Assembly (NCBI RefSeq): GCF_000485595.1
Contig: NW_014577466.1
Coordinates: 105,744 to 169,743, forward strand
Source of the DNA: Priapulus caudatus
Taxonomy: Eukaryota; Priapulida; Priapulimorpha; Priapulimorphida; Priapulidae
Direction of reading: 5' to 3'
Length of the DNA: 64,000 nt
Numbering within the stretch: position 1 is the first letter of the stretch; each line of letters opens with the position of its first letter. Positions 34,770-46,220 of the stretch are shown piece after piece. Below the pieces are notes generated by a model. It did not search any database. It was not told the origin of the DNA and saw nothing but the letters and a program-made list of their open reading frames with translations. The position numbers and the translations under genes are program-made.

Positions 34770-36960
34770 TTGACAGATGAGGCTGCACGCAACAGCAGAC
34801 GTGTCGGATGCCCCAACACCTCACCTTCACACCGGACGAGCACACCGCACCCAAACAGCCGTACCTTGCCATCATCGCACATGCGTCAGTCAGTCCTCAC
34901 GGGGAGGTGCCTAGTTCAACAAGACATCTGACCGCTCATCCCACACTAGAGATCGGTAGAGGACGGCGAGGTGGCAGTGGAGAGACGAGCGGTGCGCCAC
35001 GGGGCCGGGAAGTCGCTCACAGTCGCCCATTCAATCACCCGTTATTCGTCAAACACATTATCGTGGGAACCCCCCCACCCCCCGATTCCTTCATGCGAGA
35101 TAGACGGGGCTAGGAACGAGCTCCCTCCCACTCGCACGACACATGTCGGGGGGCTGTTAGCTTCGTAGAAGAACACAACACATAATATGCTGAAACGTCC
35201 TCCTCTTTCAATGCTGACATGATATATCATATATAATAGACGTATTTCAATTAAATGAACTTTTTCGGCAAGAAAATTCCGACCACTCGCTGCGCGATAA
35301 ATGCCCGTCTGATAGAGAAACTGTAAGAACGGCAAATTTTACAAGCTACGCAATACTATATAAGAACAGTTGATGATATCGCTCTTGCTGTTCTTACCTG
35401 AGGGAGGGAAATTATGGGATGTCTAACCAGCAAGGCTGCTCAGTAACAAAAACAACAAGCACACCTGCACACCTATGGGATCTTACACTAAGGTTCGTTT
35501 CGAGTAAAAACGTCAGTTACAGAGGGTAGATGTGAAGATCACACACACACGCATGCACACGCCCACACACACATGCACATTAGAAGAATCCTAAGATAAT
35601 ATAGTATATGATCAGGCACAAAGCCCCTGTGGTAGTAATTTTCCGTCCGCTCGCACTTTCAGTCTTTACGACTAAACTCACTTAAAACTCTCGTAAAAAC
35701 TAGGTACAAGTGCTGCCACCTGTTGTGCTTGTTGTGACTTAACACTCAGCCTCTCGGACGTGAACGTATGTTGGCAACTGCGCCGCTCCTAGTCGCCTAG
35801 GTGACAGCGAGATGACATTACGATGGCAAGAGAAGCGAATCTACCGTGACACGTGAAACTAATCGGCAAACAAATCAAATTGCTCCGTCGATTATTTCAT
35901 GCTTCGCATAATAATAATAAAAAATCGTTGCAAATGTGTTCACGTGAAGCAGTAACACCTGCTAAAATCGGACTCGCGACGCCAGGACAGGCAGCTGCGA
36001 TTTACCGACAATCCATCTTAGTCAGATGCAGTGATGAATGACCTCAGACGCTCGCGCTAAAATTCTTCTAACGGGTCAATTACAGTGACGGTGACAGTAA
36101 ATTAATGATCCTTACGTACATTATTATGCCTGTGACTACTGCATTCTCTTATTTAATGCCTCGGCAGTGGCCACGCGACCACTTTTGATTTGCGGTTAAC
36201 TGGCAGCACTCTTGAATGACCCTGTGTGGCATGAACGTCCCGGATGGCCGATTCCTCGGACAAAATTATATTAAAACGGCGCGGAAAAACGCATCAAATA
36301 AAACCTGCTTTCCGTATCCGCACGAAATAAACACGATTGTATCATAAAATCTCAAACCGCGCGCGCACACACGCTCACGACCTCCCGCCCACCACTGCTC
36401 CGCATTATCGGGGCAGGGGAGGCGTGCGATATCACAGCCTATCATTACGACTACAATAATTACGAAATGCTACGCGCACCGACGCGACTTCCCTAGCAGC
36501 CGCGTATCTGGACGTTAGAACTGGTCGGCATGCTGGATTTGGGTGCACCGCGCCGGCCTCCTAACGGCGCGCAGGTCTGCTAATATTTAGAACACCTCAG
36601 CACAACCCCCTAAAATGCAAACGGTATGACACAGATGTTACCTGCTCGACGATGCAAGTTAAGGCCGACAGAGCAGTAACCGCCTGATCTAGTGTTAACA
36701 TTAAACACAATATTTACACATACAGACATGCGCATGCATTATTTTCACATGAAAATCTCCGGTTATATATGTAGACAACATGGCAGTTGGTTGCTTACGC
36801 GCTTCCAAACTCTCGCCTCCACAGCGCCTCCACATCGCTCTGCTTATATATTTCCCGTAGCTCAGCCAGGCAAGCAAACCGTCGGTTTAAAAAAAAGAAA
36901 ATTCCGTATAACACACTGCAGCAACAAACACACCGGAAGCACACGTAAAAAACGAGCTTG
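34770..36960. other. Intergenic, no gene recognised
   Basis: Short open frames (for example 34808-35113 plus) have no recognisable domain. A (CA)n-rich stretch is at 35538-35578. Otherwise unique sequence. Confidence 0.5.
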
Positions 36961-36967
36961 GCTACAC

Positions 36968-37176
36968 CAAGGAGCTAAATATAACAAGGAGAGGGAGCGG
37001 ATTGGCTGTGCGCTTTTCGCCTCAAGGGCGCCATTTATGGACCATAATCAGCTGAAACGGCTGTGCAGACCGAACCCAGAGACAATAGAACACTAATCTG
37101 TTCTAGGGTCTCTGCCGAACCCAAATTTAGGCCAGATATGGCGGCGCTTCCTCTCCTTGTTATATTTAGCTCCTTG
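36968..37176. mobile_element. hAT-type MITE (CAAGGAGCTAAATATAACAA ends), 209 bp
   Basis: Same terminal inverted repeats as 11570-12172, here flanked by perfect 8-bp direct repeats GGCTACAC on each side. This is a clean hAT-style insertion. The interior includes TTTTCGCCTCAAGGGCGCCA, shared with the longer copy. Confidence 0.92.
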
Positions 37177-37458
37177 GGCTACACCAGCGAACAAGGCAAA
37201 TAACCAAGCTCTACAACGATGCGGTTCCCATGGCAACTTCGCCTGTTGCCTTGTTACATGGAACACATTCATCGAATCTAGACTGCAAATATTAGAGTTG
37301 TATGAATCCCACACCACGCTTGTGCGTGACAGGAGTGCGATGTCAGATGTGCTGACAGTACGTGAGTGGAAATCGGAACAGTTGGCTGCTAACGAAAACT
37401 GCATAATGAAATTTCACATTGAACGCACACACATATGGTACTGAAGTGCCTGGAAAGC

Positions 37459-37459
<1 letters not shown>

Positions 37460-37502
<43 letters not shown>

Positions 37503-37602
37503 GAGGGAGGGAGGGAGAGAGGGAGGGAGGAAGGAAGGGAGGGAGAGAGAGAAAGAGAGAGAGAGAGAAAAAGAGAGAGAGAACTTCCTGCACGTCAGAC
37601 GG
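37460..37602. repeat. (GA)n/(GGGA)n microsatellite downstream of INO80D
   Basis: Pure purine tract on the plus strand lying just 3' of the INO80D stop on the minus strand, so it would be pyrimidine-rich in the INO80D 3' UTR. The open frames across it are artefacts. Confidence 0.9.
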
Positions 37603-37693
37603 TAAAGAAGAATGGAGAGCTCACGATCTGAATCAGCGATGCGCAGCGCAGAAGGCACGGGTAAGAACACAACGACACGCACACTGCCCCAGA

Positions 37694-40600
37694 CTACTGT
37701 TGCTGCTGCTCCTGCTGCTGCGGCTGCTGCAACTGTTGCTGCACGTGGTGATGCTGCTGCTGCTGCTGCTGCTGCGACAGGACGTTTGGAGGGACCATCT
37801 GAGTTTGCTGCGCCGCAGCCGCCGCCTGCACCGCCGCGGCCGACGCCAGCATGTTTCCGTTCGCGTAGAAGGCAGTCTGAAACAGCTGGTGCGAGAAGGG
37901 CGCCTCCGCCTTGCTGAGGCTCGTCTCTATGGCGACGGGAGTCGTGATGCCCGGCACGAGCTGCTGCGGCTGCAGGATCGTCTTGATGTTCGGCAGCGAG
38001 CCGCACGCGCCGCTGAACGCGAAGCATCCCGCTCCGCCGCTGCCGCCCCCGCCGCCGCTCCCGCCCCCGAATCCGTTCTGGAAGCTCGGCAGCGGCTGGT
38101 TGCACCAGGCGAGGCCGTTCGCGAGGCTCTGGTGGGGCGCGATCCCGAGGCCCTGGAGGGGCGCCGCCGCCGACACCGCCAGCCCGTTGAAGCTCAGAGG
38201 CGCGACGCGTGCCGCCGTGGGCTCGCCCGCCGGGAACGAGAGGGTGCCACCGGCAGCGGGGAAGCGCGCGGTCGTGGCCAGCGACGGGGCGTAGCCGGGC
38301 ATGCGCGCCGCCTGCTGCGTGAGCGTCGCCGATGCGGCGAACGCCTGCGAGCTGCACAGCGCCCCCTGGGAGACCATCTCGCGCAGCTTGTCGACGTCGC
38401 GGTGGATGATGTCGGGCAGCGTCTCGCCGCCGTCGAGGCTGTCCGAGTTGAGGAGCGTCTCGTTGAGCGTGATGCCGGGGTCGTTGGGGTCGTCGTCGAA
38501 CGACATGTTCGGGTTCTCGCGCGACAGCTTGTCGAGCGTCGCCGCGACGGCCGAGACGTCGGCGTGCGACGCCGCCAGCGCCATCTCCAGCTGGTCCGCC
38601 GCCTCCCTCGTGCCGAACTCCCCGTTTTTACCTGAAAGCAGCGAGCGAGCATTGTTGACATGCAATAGCAGTGGTAGAGGTAGTGGTAGTAGTAGAAGTA
38701 ACAGCAGTAGCAGTAGCAGCAACAGCAACAGCAGCAGCAGCAGCAGCAGCAGCAACAGCAGATGTAGCAGCAGATGCACTGATCATCACTGGCTCCCAGC
38801 AGATGCACTGATCATCACTGGCTCCCAGCAGATACACTGTCTCTACACTAGGTTACACAGAGAAGTCACTCACTCAGCAGATCGAACGTGTCGTCCGGTA
38901 GTTTGCTGAGCACGTCGTTGAGATCGCTGTCTTGCAGCAGAGATGACGCCGTCTTCTCGAGCTCCGCCGCGTCCATGTTGGGCAGCGCAAAATTTCGATC
39001 CATGTCTCCTGCAACAGATTTTGCTTCCGTCAAACATTTGCCCAGTGCGCCCTGGTCTATTATCGACGCTATTATTACGCAACTCAAGTCAGGTAAGTCA
39101 AGTAACATCAAGGAAGTCAGGTAAGTCAAGTAACGTCAAGGAAGTCAAGTAAATAGATAGGGTATTATAGCCAAATAAGAAATTTTCAGCCTCACATGGA
39201 TGCACGTGTGGATGGCATCTCAAGGTCCTACGCCAGAATTTATTACGCCACTTTAGAAAAGCTCGTCTCTTCAGACTTATCCTTCTCACAAACCTTAATT
39301 AATCCTTCCTCAATCCTTAATCCTTCTTATCCCTAAACATTCATCATCCTTCTCATCCTTAAATCTTAATCCTTCTCATCCTTAAATCTTAATCCTTCTC
39401 ATCCTTAAATCTTAATCCTTCTCATCCTTAAATCTTAATCCTTCTCATCCCGTTCTTTACAGAGCATTGGCAGATTTTATCCATCCTTGGTGAGAAGGTT
39501 TAGAGTTACTGAACCGGAATCGAAGATTGACATTAGAACGTCTCTACACGCCGCCGCAACGTACGCACCAGGAGACAACCTTCCGCCAAACTCTCGGCCC
39601 AGGTTCGCGTCCAGGCTCTGAGCGATCTCGTCGGCATTCATCGAGTCTTCGCCGATAAAAGACGCCGTCGCGTCCAATGAAAGAACTGTAGCGACCGCGG
39701 TGACGGACGACAGCAGCGCCCCTTGTCCCGCCACCATCCTCGCCGCCGCGTTGCCGATCGACGACGGCAACAGCTCGCTGTTCGTCGAGTGCAGCGCGGA
39801 CATAGAGGGCGCCGAGGGTTCGGGCGAAGGTTCGGCGGCGGACTCGCACGGTTTCTGCAGCCGGAGCGCTCGCTGGCTCTTCTTCTTCTTGCCCTTCTTT
39901 GGCGGCCGCGTGAGCGCGGACGGTTTAGTCTTCTTGCGTGCCCGCTTTGGCTTTGGACCGGCGCCCTCCAGTGACTCCTTCTGAAGAAAAGGTTGTACGA
40001 GTGATGTTTAATTTACGTGAGCAATAGTAGATTAAACCTAATAACATCAGGAGTAAGATAATATAGGAGGAGTATGACACTCCAAAATACGTGAAATTCA
40101 ACATTTGCTTGCCTAATTTTACCGATGATATATTACGTGCAACTCGATAAAAATTACATCTAAATTAGCGTTGGACATCCACCTCTCACTCAAACTTTAC
40201 TTAGTTTCCATACCTCTTCTTTTTATGGAGATATAGCTCTGAACGTCACACATGGTTCATAGCTTTTGACTAGGCTTGTGGCTTAGCTTTCCTCGCCTTC
40301 CTAACTGTTGTTATGCAGTGTGAGGAATGGTCTCTTGTCTGTTCACAAGAGTGCCCCCTGTTGGCGGTGGCAAGCGGGGTGCGATGGGGGGTTTGAAAGT
40401 ACGTGTAACCGTAACTGCCAACAGGGGGCATTCTTGTGAACAGACAAGAGACCATTCCTCACACTGCATAACAACAGTTAGGAAGGCGAGGAAAGCTAAG
40501 CCACAAGCCTAGTCAAAAGCTATGAACCATGTGTGACGTTCAAAGCTATATCTCCATAAAAAGAAGAGGTATGGAAACTAAGTAAAGTTTGAGTGAGAGG

Positions 40601-43600
40601 TGGATGTCCAACGCTAATTTAGATGTAATTTTTATCGAGTTGCACGTAATATATCATCGGTAAAATTAGGCAAGCAAATGTTGAATTTCACATATTTTGG
40701 AGTGTCATACTCCTCCTATATTATCTTACTCCTGATAACATGTCAAAAACTCGTCCGCTACTGATCAGAGCAAAATAGAATTACACTAAGAATAATAAAA
40801 TCTGAACATGGCAGTATGGCAACAGGTTCGAAATGTTAATTAGGACAAGAGATAACGACTAATCGTATATACTAATGATCTCATTATCAGCCTTTGCCAC
40901 AGACAACATCTGTGTACATCATACCATTGTTCACAAATGATTTTCCAAACGTGTATGACACATAAAGCAAGAGGTAAAGCAAGAGAACAGATAACCGTAC
41001 AACTTACAGCTTCTAGGGCATGCTTTGGACACAGCGGATGTTCGTTCTTTACGTCGAACGACGGAACACAGCATTGAAAGCCCTCTGCCGTTTTTGCCGT
41101 ACAGTGCGAGAATAGCAACTGGTCCACATTGTACATGACGTCTGAAATCGCATTGCATTAAGGACGATTTTCGCCAAAAATGAATTCACTTGATACACGA
41201 TCGAACGAGATCCGTACAGGAAGGCGTATCGTGCCAAGACGTCCGCATATGCAAACTAAACACTAAATAGTTTCGCTTTCGCAAAAGGATACGCTTCAAA
41301 CAGTGCCGTGTGGATGGAAGCGCTGGATTCGTACACTTCTGTTTTGCCTCATCGTTTTCGTAGCAGCATATCCTTCTCGTTAGGCCACCGTCGGTTCTAA
41401 GAGGCAGCAAATTCATCACCATTAAAATCTGTTAATTGCCGTAATTCTAGTTTATTTGTATATTACACACTGACATTTGAATGAATCTTTGATTTTATAA
41501 TTAATGAAGGAAATGTACCCTCATGAATATACCCAGTAATAGGATGTATTACCATCATGGCACCAACTTGCCATAGTGGCCTAAAATTTCTGATTACACT
41601 GAAGGCAATGCTTGGCTTCTCCTTACAAATCTATCTCGACGCACACACTCTCCTTAGAATTCTCAGACCACTCACCTCCTCCGACTCTTCTGCTTCCTTT
41701 CCGGGATCGCGCCGCAGATTTCCCGCAGAGCGTAACCGGTGCGTAGAGAGAGCCAGTGCGATGCTTCCATCAGTGTCTGCAGCTGTCGTAGATCCTCCTT
41801 TCGCTCCTTTCTGCTGTGACGGGCGGCTGAGCATACCTGTCACACACTGACACTGTCACACACACTGTCACTGTCAGACACTGACACTGTCACACACTGC
41901 GATACACACGCATGCTCATCATGACTATAGGTAACAACATAAGCGCAAACTGCCTATCTACTGATAACCCTACAATGTTGATAGCTGTGATTACATTAGT
42001 TTTACCTGGTTATGCAAATGGCGAGCATACCTGTCCACACAGTCATGATGACTATATGTAACAAAGTAAGCACACACTGCCTATCTACTGCTGGCACTAC
42101 AATATTGCCCTACTGTTGCCGCTGTTATACTGCTGGCTCTACTGCTGGTTCTACAACTTTGATTAGTGCTTGTTGCTGTGATTACATTAGTTTTACCTGG
42201 TTATGCAACCGGCGAGCATACCGATCCATAGACTTCAAAAACGTACTTCTGCGGTCAATGATCGTACTGTCCCTATGAAAGACAACAAGTAGAAATTATC
42301 ATGACGCGTAGGTAAATACTCGTTAAACGCTGCTTAGTGATATTCATCGTGAAACAGGTGTTTAGGATATTGAATTTGCTTGTGTGCAATGAAGTCCTAA
42401 TTTTGCTTACCCAAGTGCATCAGAGAAAACTTTACAAAACATACAATTATTATAAGGTTTTTTACCCTCTGAGACACTGTAGTGTATTGAATACACTACA
42501 GTGTCTCAGAGGGTAAAAAAACACGAGTGACCTTTTCAACAAGATAATGTTACTCATAACTTACTGATAACACTTTGTCATGAAATCTCTTGGTAAAAAC
42601 TTATTGAAACAAACACAGGGTTCAACGTACTCCTCATCCTCCTCCTCGTCTGCTGGAAACAGCCATTGGTGTTGCCATGGCAACAAAACAGAATCCTCTT
42701 CATCAGCTGATTCTAGATCTAAAATAAATGTGTATTCTTGTGAGGCTCTGTTTCTAACCACATGAATCAGTTTATACAATGAAAACTGGCTGGTTCTTGG
42801 CAAACTAGTACAGACCTACAACCCTGACCCATGCCAACCATATGTACACACAAATGACAGTTTAGAAAAAAGTATTACACACAACAGATTTTAAAGTAAT
42901 GCATATTCGCACATAACTGAAATTACAGGAATTTATATTATTAAAACACGGGCCCGTTGTTAGAAACATAAAGGTACCAGGAAAGATACTGCTATGATAT
43001 AATACTTACGATTACTATTGTTAAGACAGTGTTGACAGAAACATACTACAAGAAAACTTACGACAACAGGAACTTGGTAATTTGCTGTCACAAAGTGGCC
43101 AATTAGAAGAAAATCGATCACAAATCTCAAATTTAAATACTTTTATTTTGTGGAACTGGAAGACACATTTAATGATGGTTTTAATTACATTTAAACAGGG
43201 TTGAATAATGACAGATATTCACCCCTGATATAAATAATAACTGGTGGGTCTCGCATATTGTAAAGTTTGACAAAATTTGCTAGGATTTTTCATTCTATTA
43301 CCCTAATGAAGTTTCTCTCAACAGCCTTATGAGAAAGTTCATGTAATGAGTAATGTTTTGTTTATGACAACGGGCCCCACATCAGTAAACTCATTTCAAT
43401 AAAATGCTTAATCCCTCTACCTTCACAGTGAAAAAATCGAAAAATTCACTGGTTTCACCATGTGTTCAATGTAAGATGTATGTATACGCAATTTAAGACC
43501 TAACAAAACACTCGTAACAATGTAATTAACGTAAATGTTATAAGGAATAAGTACACCATAGAATTTTAGGGCATGTAATGATAGTAAACTTGTGCATAAA

Positions 43601-46220
43601 CAATAGTATATATATACAGGGGTAGAAATTCACTTTTGAACACGGGAGTCTAACGAACTCCCTACCCTCAAAAAGAGGGAGTTCGCAGCAAAATGAGGGA
43701 ATCCACAGTCTGAGGTTCAAAATTAAAGATATTAACAATAACGCATGTGCTTGTTTTTAAGATTCATGCAGCTGCACGTCTGCCAAATTTTCTTTGGACA
43801 TTAGCTGAAAAAATACGGCAATTCCGCGAGGCCGTGCTCTGGAACGAACTAGTTAGTATGGCAGAATTTTCAAGGAGTCACACGGACTCCTGCATATGTA
43901 AAATCAGGGAGTATTTGACTCCGGACTCTTGTAATTTCGCACCCTGTACAGTGTACACCATAGAATTTTAGGGCATGTAATGATAGTAAGCGCATAAACA
44001 ATAGTATATACCTACTACACGTATATAGTATACATTGTAATTAACGTAAATCTTAATTTCTAGCGGACCGCTCGCATTCACTCACCTGTTCGCAATAAGC
44101 TCTTGCTGGACTGGATTCGATCCCGCCTCTCCCTGTACAGCCGCCCCAGCAGCGGATGCTCCTCGTACCTATGAGGCTTCGCATGCTCCTCCCTCGTCTT
44201 CTGCTTCAGCTTCGTCGCCACGGCGCATGCAGGCGTGCCGCCGTGCGCCCTCCGCTCGTCGCCGCGGGCGACGGGACGGCCGACCACGCGCGTGAGATCA
44301 CTCGACAACCTCGGCTTCTCCTCCTCCATCGTCGTCGTCGTCATCGTCGTCGTCGTAGTCGTCGTCGCCGCCGCCGCGAGATGCGTCGGGTACGGCGGAG
44401 GCGGGCGCAGCCGCACGGGCGAGTACGGAGGCGGTGGCGCGAGGTGCCGCCCGAGCAGCGACGGCAGAATCCCGCCGCCGGGGGGCGCCACCGAGCCGTT
44501 CATCGGCGGCCACAGGGCGGCGCGGTTGTAGTTCGACGCGCCGAGGCCCAGCTTGTGCAGCTCGGCCGCCCCCAGCCCCAGCTTACACAGCTCCAACGGC
44601 GACAGTTTCGATAGCTCGTCGGCGCTTAGGTCCAGCCCGTCACCGAAGGCGCCAATCGACAGCTGACTAGAGAACGGGTCGTCGCTCGCTGGCGCTGCGG
44701 CGACGCGCGCGGGAGACTTGTGTGAGGGCGCCGCGGCGTCCACCGGCTGCCTGCCGACGCCTGACGACGGCGACGGGGAGGGGGCGCCACCGGGACTCGT
44801 GTCGCTGCTGCTCGAGCTCGGCGGCGCCCCCTCGCGGCTCTTGCGCAGCTTCTCGAGCAGCTTGTTCTGCGCTATCTTGCTCTGCAGCTGGTTCATCGTG
44901 CGCGCGGCCGCCGTGGCGACGCCGCCGCCCGCCCCGCTGCCGCCAACCTTCCCCGGCGACGACTTCCTCGCGTCCGAAGACGACTTCCCGCGACTGTTCT
45001 TCTCCAGTCGCTGGATGAGTTCGGAGAACGGCTGCCGCGAGTTGGCGGCGGCGGCGGCGGACGCCCGCTGCTGCTGCTGCGTGAGCAGGGGCGCCACGTT
45101 CTGCGGTACCAGCGAGCTCTGCAGCAGCTGACCAATCGGACTCATCTCCGTCGTCGAACAACGCGGCGGTGCAACGAGCGCGGGCGGGGGCGCCACCGTC
45201 TCGCACCCGGGAAACTCGTACGGGTCATCGGGACTCTTGGCGTCGTCGCCGTTGGCCGCGGCGCTGCCGCCGTTCTGGTTCAGCATCGCTCGCAGCCTCT
45301 CGGCAAACTTCATCCTGCTTTCCTCGTCTGCTGGTCCGTCCTCTTTCTTCTTCTTCTTCTCCTTGCGTGGCAGCATTCCCAACACCTGCAGGTGGGAGTT
45401 GCAGTACCTGTCGGATAACGAAAACGCACGAGGTGAGCATATATTATTGTATAACCGAAACGCATGAGGCGAGCGTATATTGTATGACCAAAACGCACGG
45501 GGCGAGCGTAAATCGAATAACCAAAATGCATCGTGGCAACGCAAGACGTAAGTGTGTAAATCAAAGATGCGAGCTGATTTACGTAATCACATATATAGAA
45601 TGGCGTGCATGCGTGCACAGACGTGAGTATTGGACTTACTCTCGTTCCTGGCTTTGTGGTATTGGGTTGGAACATTTTGGCTTGGTTCCCTTAGTGGTAA
45701 AATACTTGCACTGCTTGAACGGTGCCGATTTGTCCTGAAGAACGAAGCATTTTGAGGGAATGTGACAAAACCTACAGATTACATGTACTCAAGCAATTTA
45801 TAATTTCAGAAAAAACATGTTCTCTAGGAAAAAAACTGCTGCACAAATGCAAAAATTGAATAAAATGGGTAACATGAAAAGTAAACAAGGTATGAATATA
45901 CCCTCCAGCAAACCACAACCAACACTAATCACCCACACAAGCAAATACACCCTAGATCGCTGTCATATAATGTAGTTTTACCCTGCAAACTACTCCTAAA
46001 GATGACAACGACCAACACCCCCCTTGTATTGGAACAAACACGCTATACACCTAGACACAGTAATGTTATGTTCGCTCTCCTACTATGTCCTTACCTCTAA
46101 GATGTGCCGTATGCAGAATGCATATCCGTTAAGTCGCCGCTGCTTGCAGACCTTTCCGCTGAAGGAACATAGAGGTTTGTTGTCCTGCAGCGAATAGTGT
46201 ATGTGCTTGCCTTCAAACAT
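37694..46220 (-). CDS. INO80D: INO80 complex subunit D orthologue, complete, 11 coding exons
   Basis: Accessory subunit of the INO80 chromatin-remodelling complex, expected in the nucleus. Exons: 46220-46095, 45734-45640, 45407-44086, 42718-42565, 42272-42197, 41836-41676, 41396-41293, 41141-41008, 39980-39569, 39008-38874, 38631-37694. They total 3657 nt (1218 aa; human is about 1027), and all phases match. It starts MFEGKHIHYSLQDNKPLC, as in human. The first KANSL2/INO80D-type zinc finger uses Cys18, 25, 36, His39, Cys51, 63, 76 and His79. The second lies at about residues 655-720 (CTNPALPSTRHCLKH, then FSHCTAKTAEGFQC). A long Ser/Pro/Ala-rich linker separates them (exon 3), and a Lys/Arg-rich likely nuclear localisation segment is at about 733-764. 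An acidic LSKLPDDTFDLL stretch matches human LPRLPDDLQDF. The C-terminus is Gln/His-rich and ends in a polyglutamine-like tail. Exon 7 uses a donor AAGC/gtatcc inside an otherwise open frame, supported by the human alignment. Confidence 0.93.
38690..38770. repeat. (CAG)n-like repeat in the last INO80D intron
   Basis: An AGC/AGT-rich trinucleotide tract on the plus strand, just upstream of the last exon. It adjoins a 28-bp direct repeat (GCAGATGCACTGATCATCAC, about 38770-38828). The last exon itself ends in CAG/CAA repeats, so both are slippage-prone. Confidence 0.8.
39075..39455. repeat. Tandem repeats in an INO80D intron
   Basis: A 28-bp unit (GTCAGGTAAGTCAAGTAACA-type) occurs about twice at 39085-39155. 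A 23-bp unit (TTAAATCTTAATCCTTCTCA + TCC) repeats about four times at 39357-39450, preceded by degenerate units. Confidence 0.8.
40046..40736. mobile_element. Large foldback element (~325-bp arms) in an INO80D intron
   Basis: The left arm (40046-40372) and right arm (40416-40736) are nearly identical inverted copies around a loop of about 45 bases. The ends read ATCAGGAGTAAGATAATATA and its mirror, the same CAGGAGT termini as the small palindromes elsewhere in the window. No transposase frame is present; the open frames in the two arms simply mirror each other. It lies between the exons at 41141-41008 and 39980-39569. Confidence 0.92.
41845..41905. repeat. CACTG-rich simple repeat
   Basis: CACACACTGACACTGT units in the intron immediately upstream of the acceptor of INO80D exon 6. 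A similar GTCAGTGTCACTG stretch occurs at 47895-47925. Confidence 0.8.
41912..42240 (-). repeat. Partial tandem duplication of INO80D exon 5 end with its donor
   Basis: The last 25 bases of exon 5 plus the donor (GTATGCTCGCC..TTGCATAACCAG/gtaaaac) and the following intron occur twice. The functional copy is at 42197-42240 and the second at about 42009-42033. Flanking ATGACTATA..GTAACA and CTGCCTATCTACTG segments confirm a duplication of about 140-190 bp. The second copy is preceded by an AG and would be a 25-nt microexon that breaks the frame. Confidence 0.8.
42458..42520. repeat. 63-bp near-perfect palindrome in an INO80D intron
   Basis: TTTTTTACCCTCTGAGACAC followed by TGTAGTG, TATTGAATA and the exact mirror image. 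The ends differ from the CAGGAGT family. It lies 45 bases downstream of the donor of INO80D exon 4. Confidence 0.9.
42719..44085. mobile_element. INO80D intron holding a hAT-like MITE and a palindrome
   Basis: 43617-43946 is a MITE beginning CAGGGGTAGAAATTCACTTT and ending TAATTTCGCACCCTG, one of three copies in the window (others 58893-59247 and 60796-61045). 43196-43229 is a small CAGGGT...ACCCCTG palindrome. The rest is unique. Confidence 0.75.

Noticed and set aside
37463-38635. 390-codon plus-strand frame beginning in a GA repeat
   Set aside because: Antisense to the last INO80D exon, which has conserved phase, homologous order and a proper stop.
42721-42803. Extending INO80D exon 4 upstream to the open frame starting at 42803
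   Set aside because: The acceptors there do not give phase 1. The AG after a good pyrimidine tract before 42718 gives exactly the phase left by exon 3.
44156-45738. Several plus-strand frames of 100-190 codons
   Set aside because: Antisense shadows of the GC-rich INO80D exon at 45407-44086.
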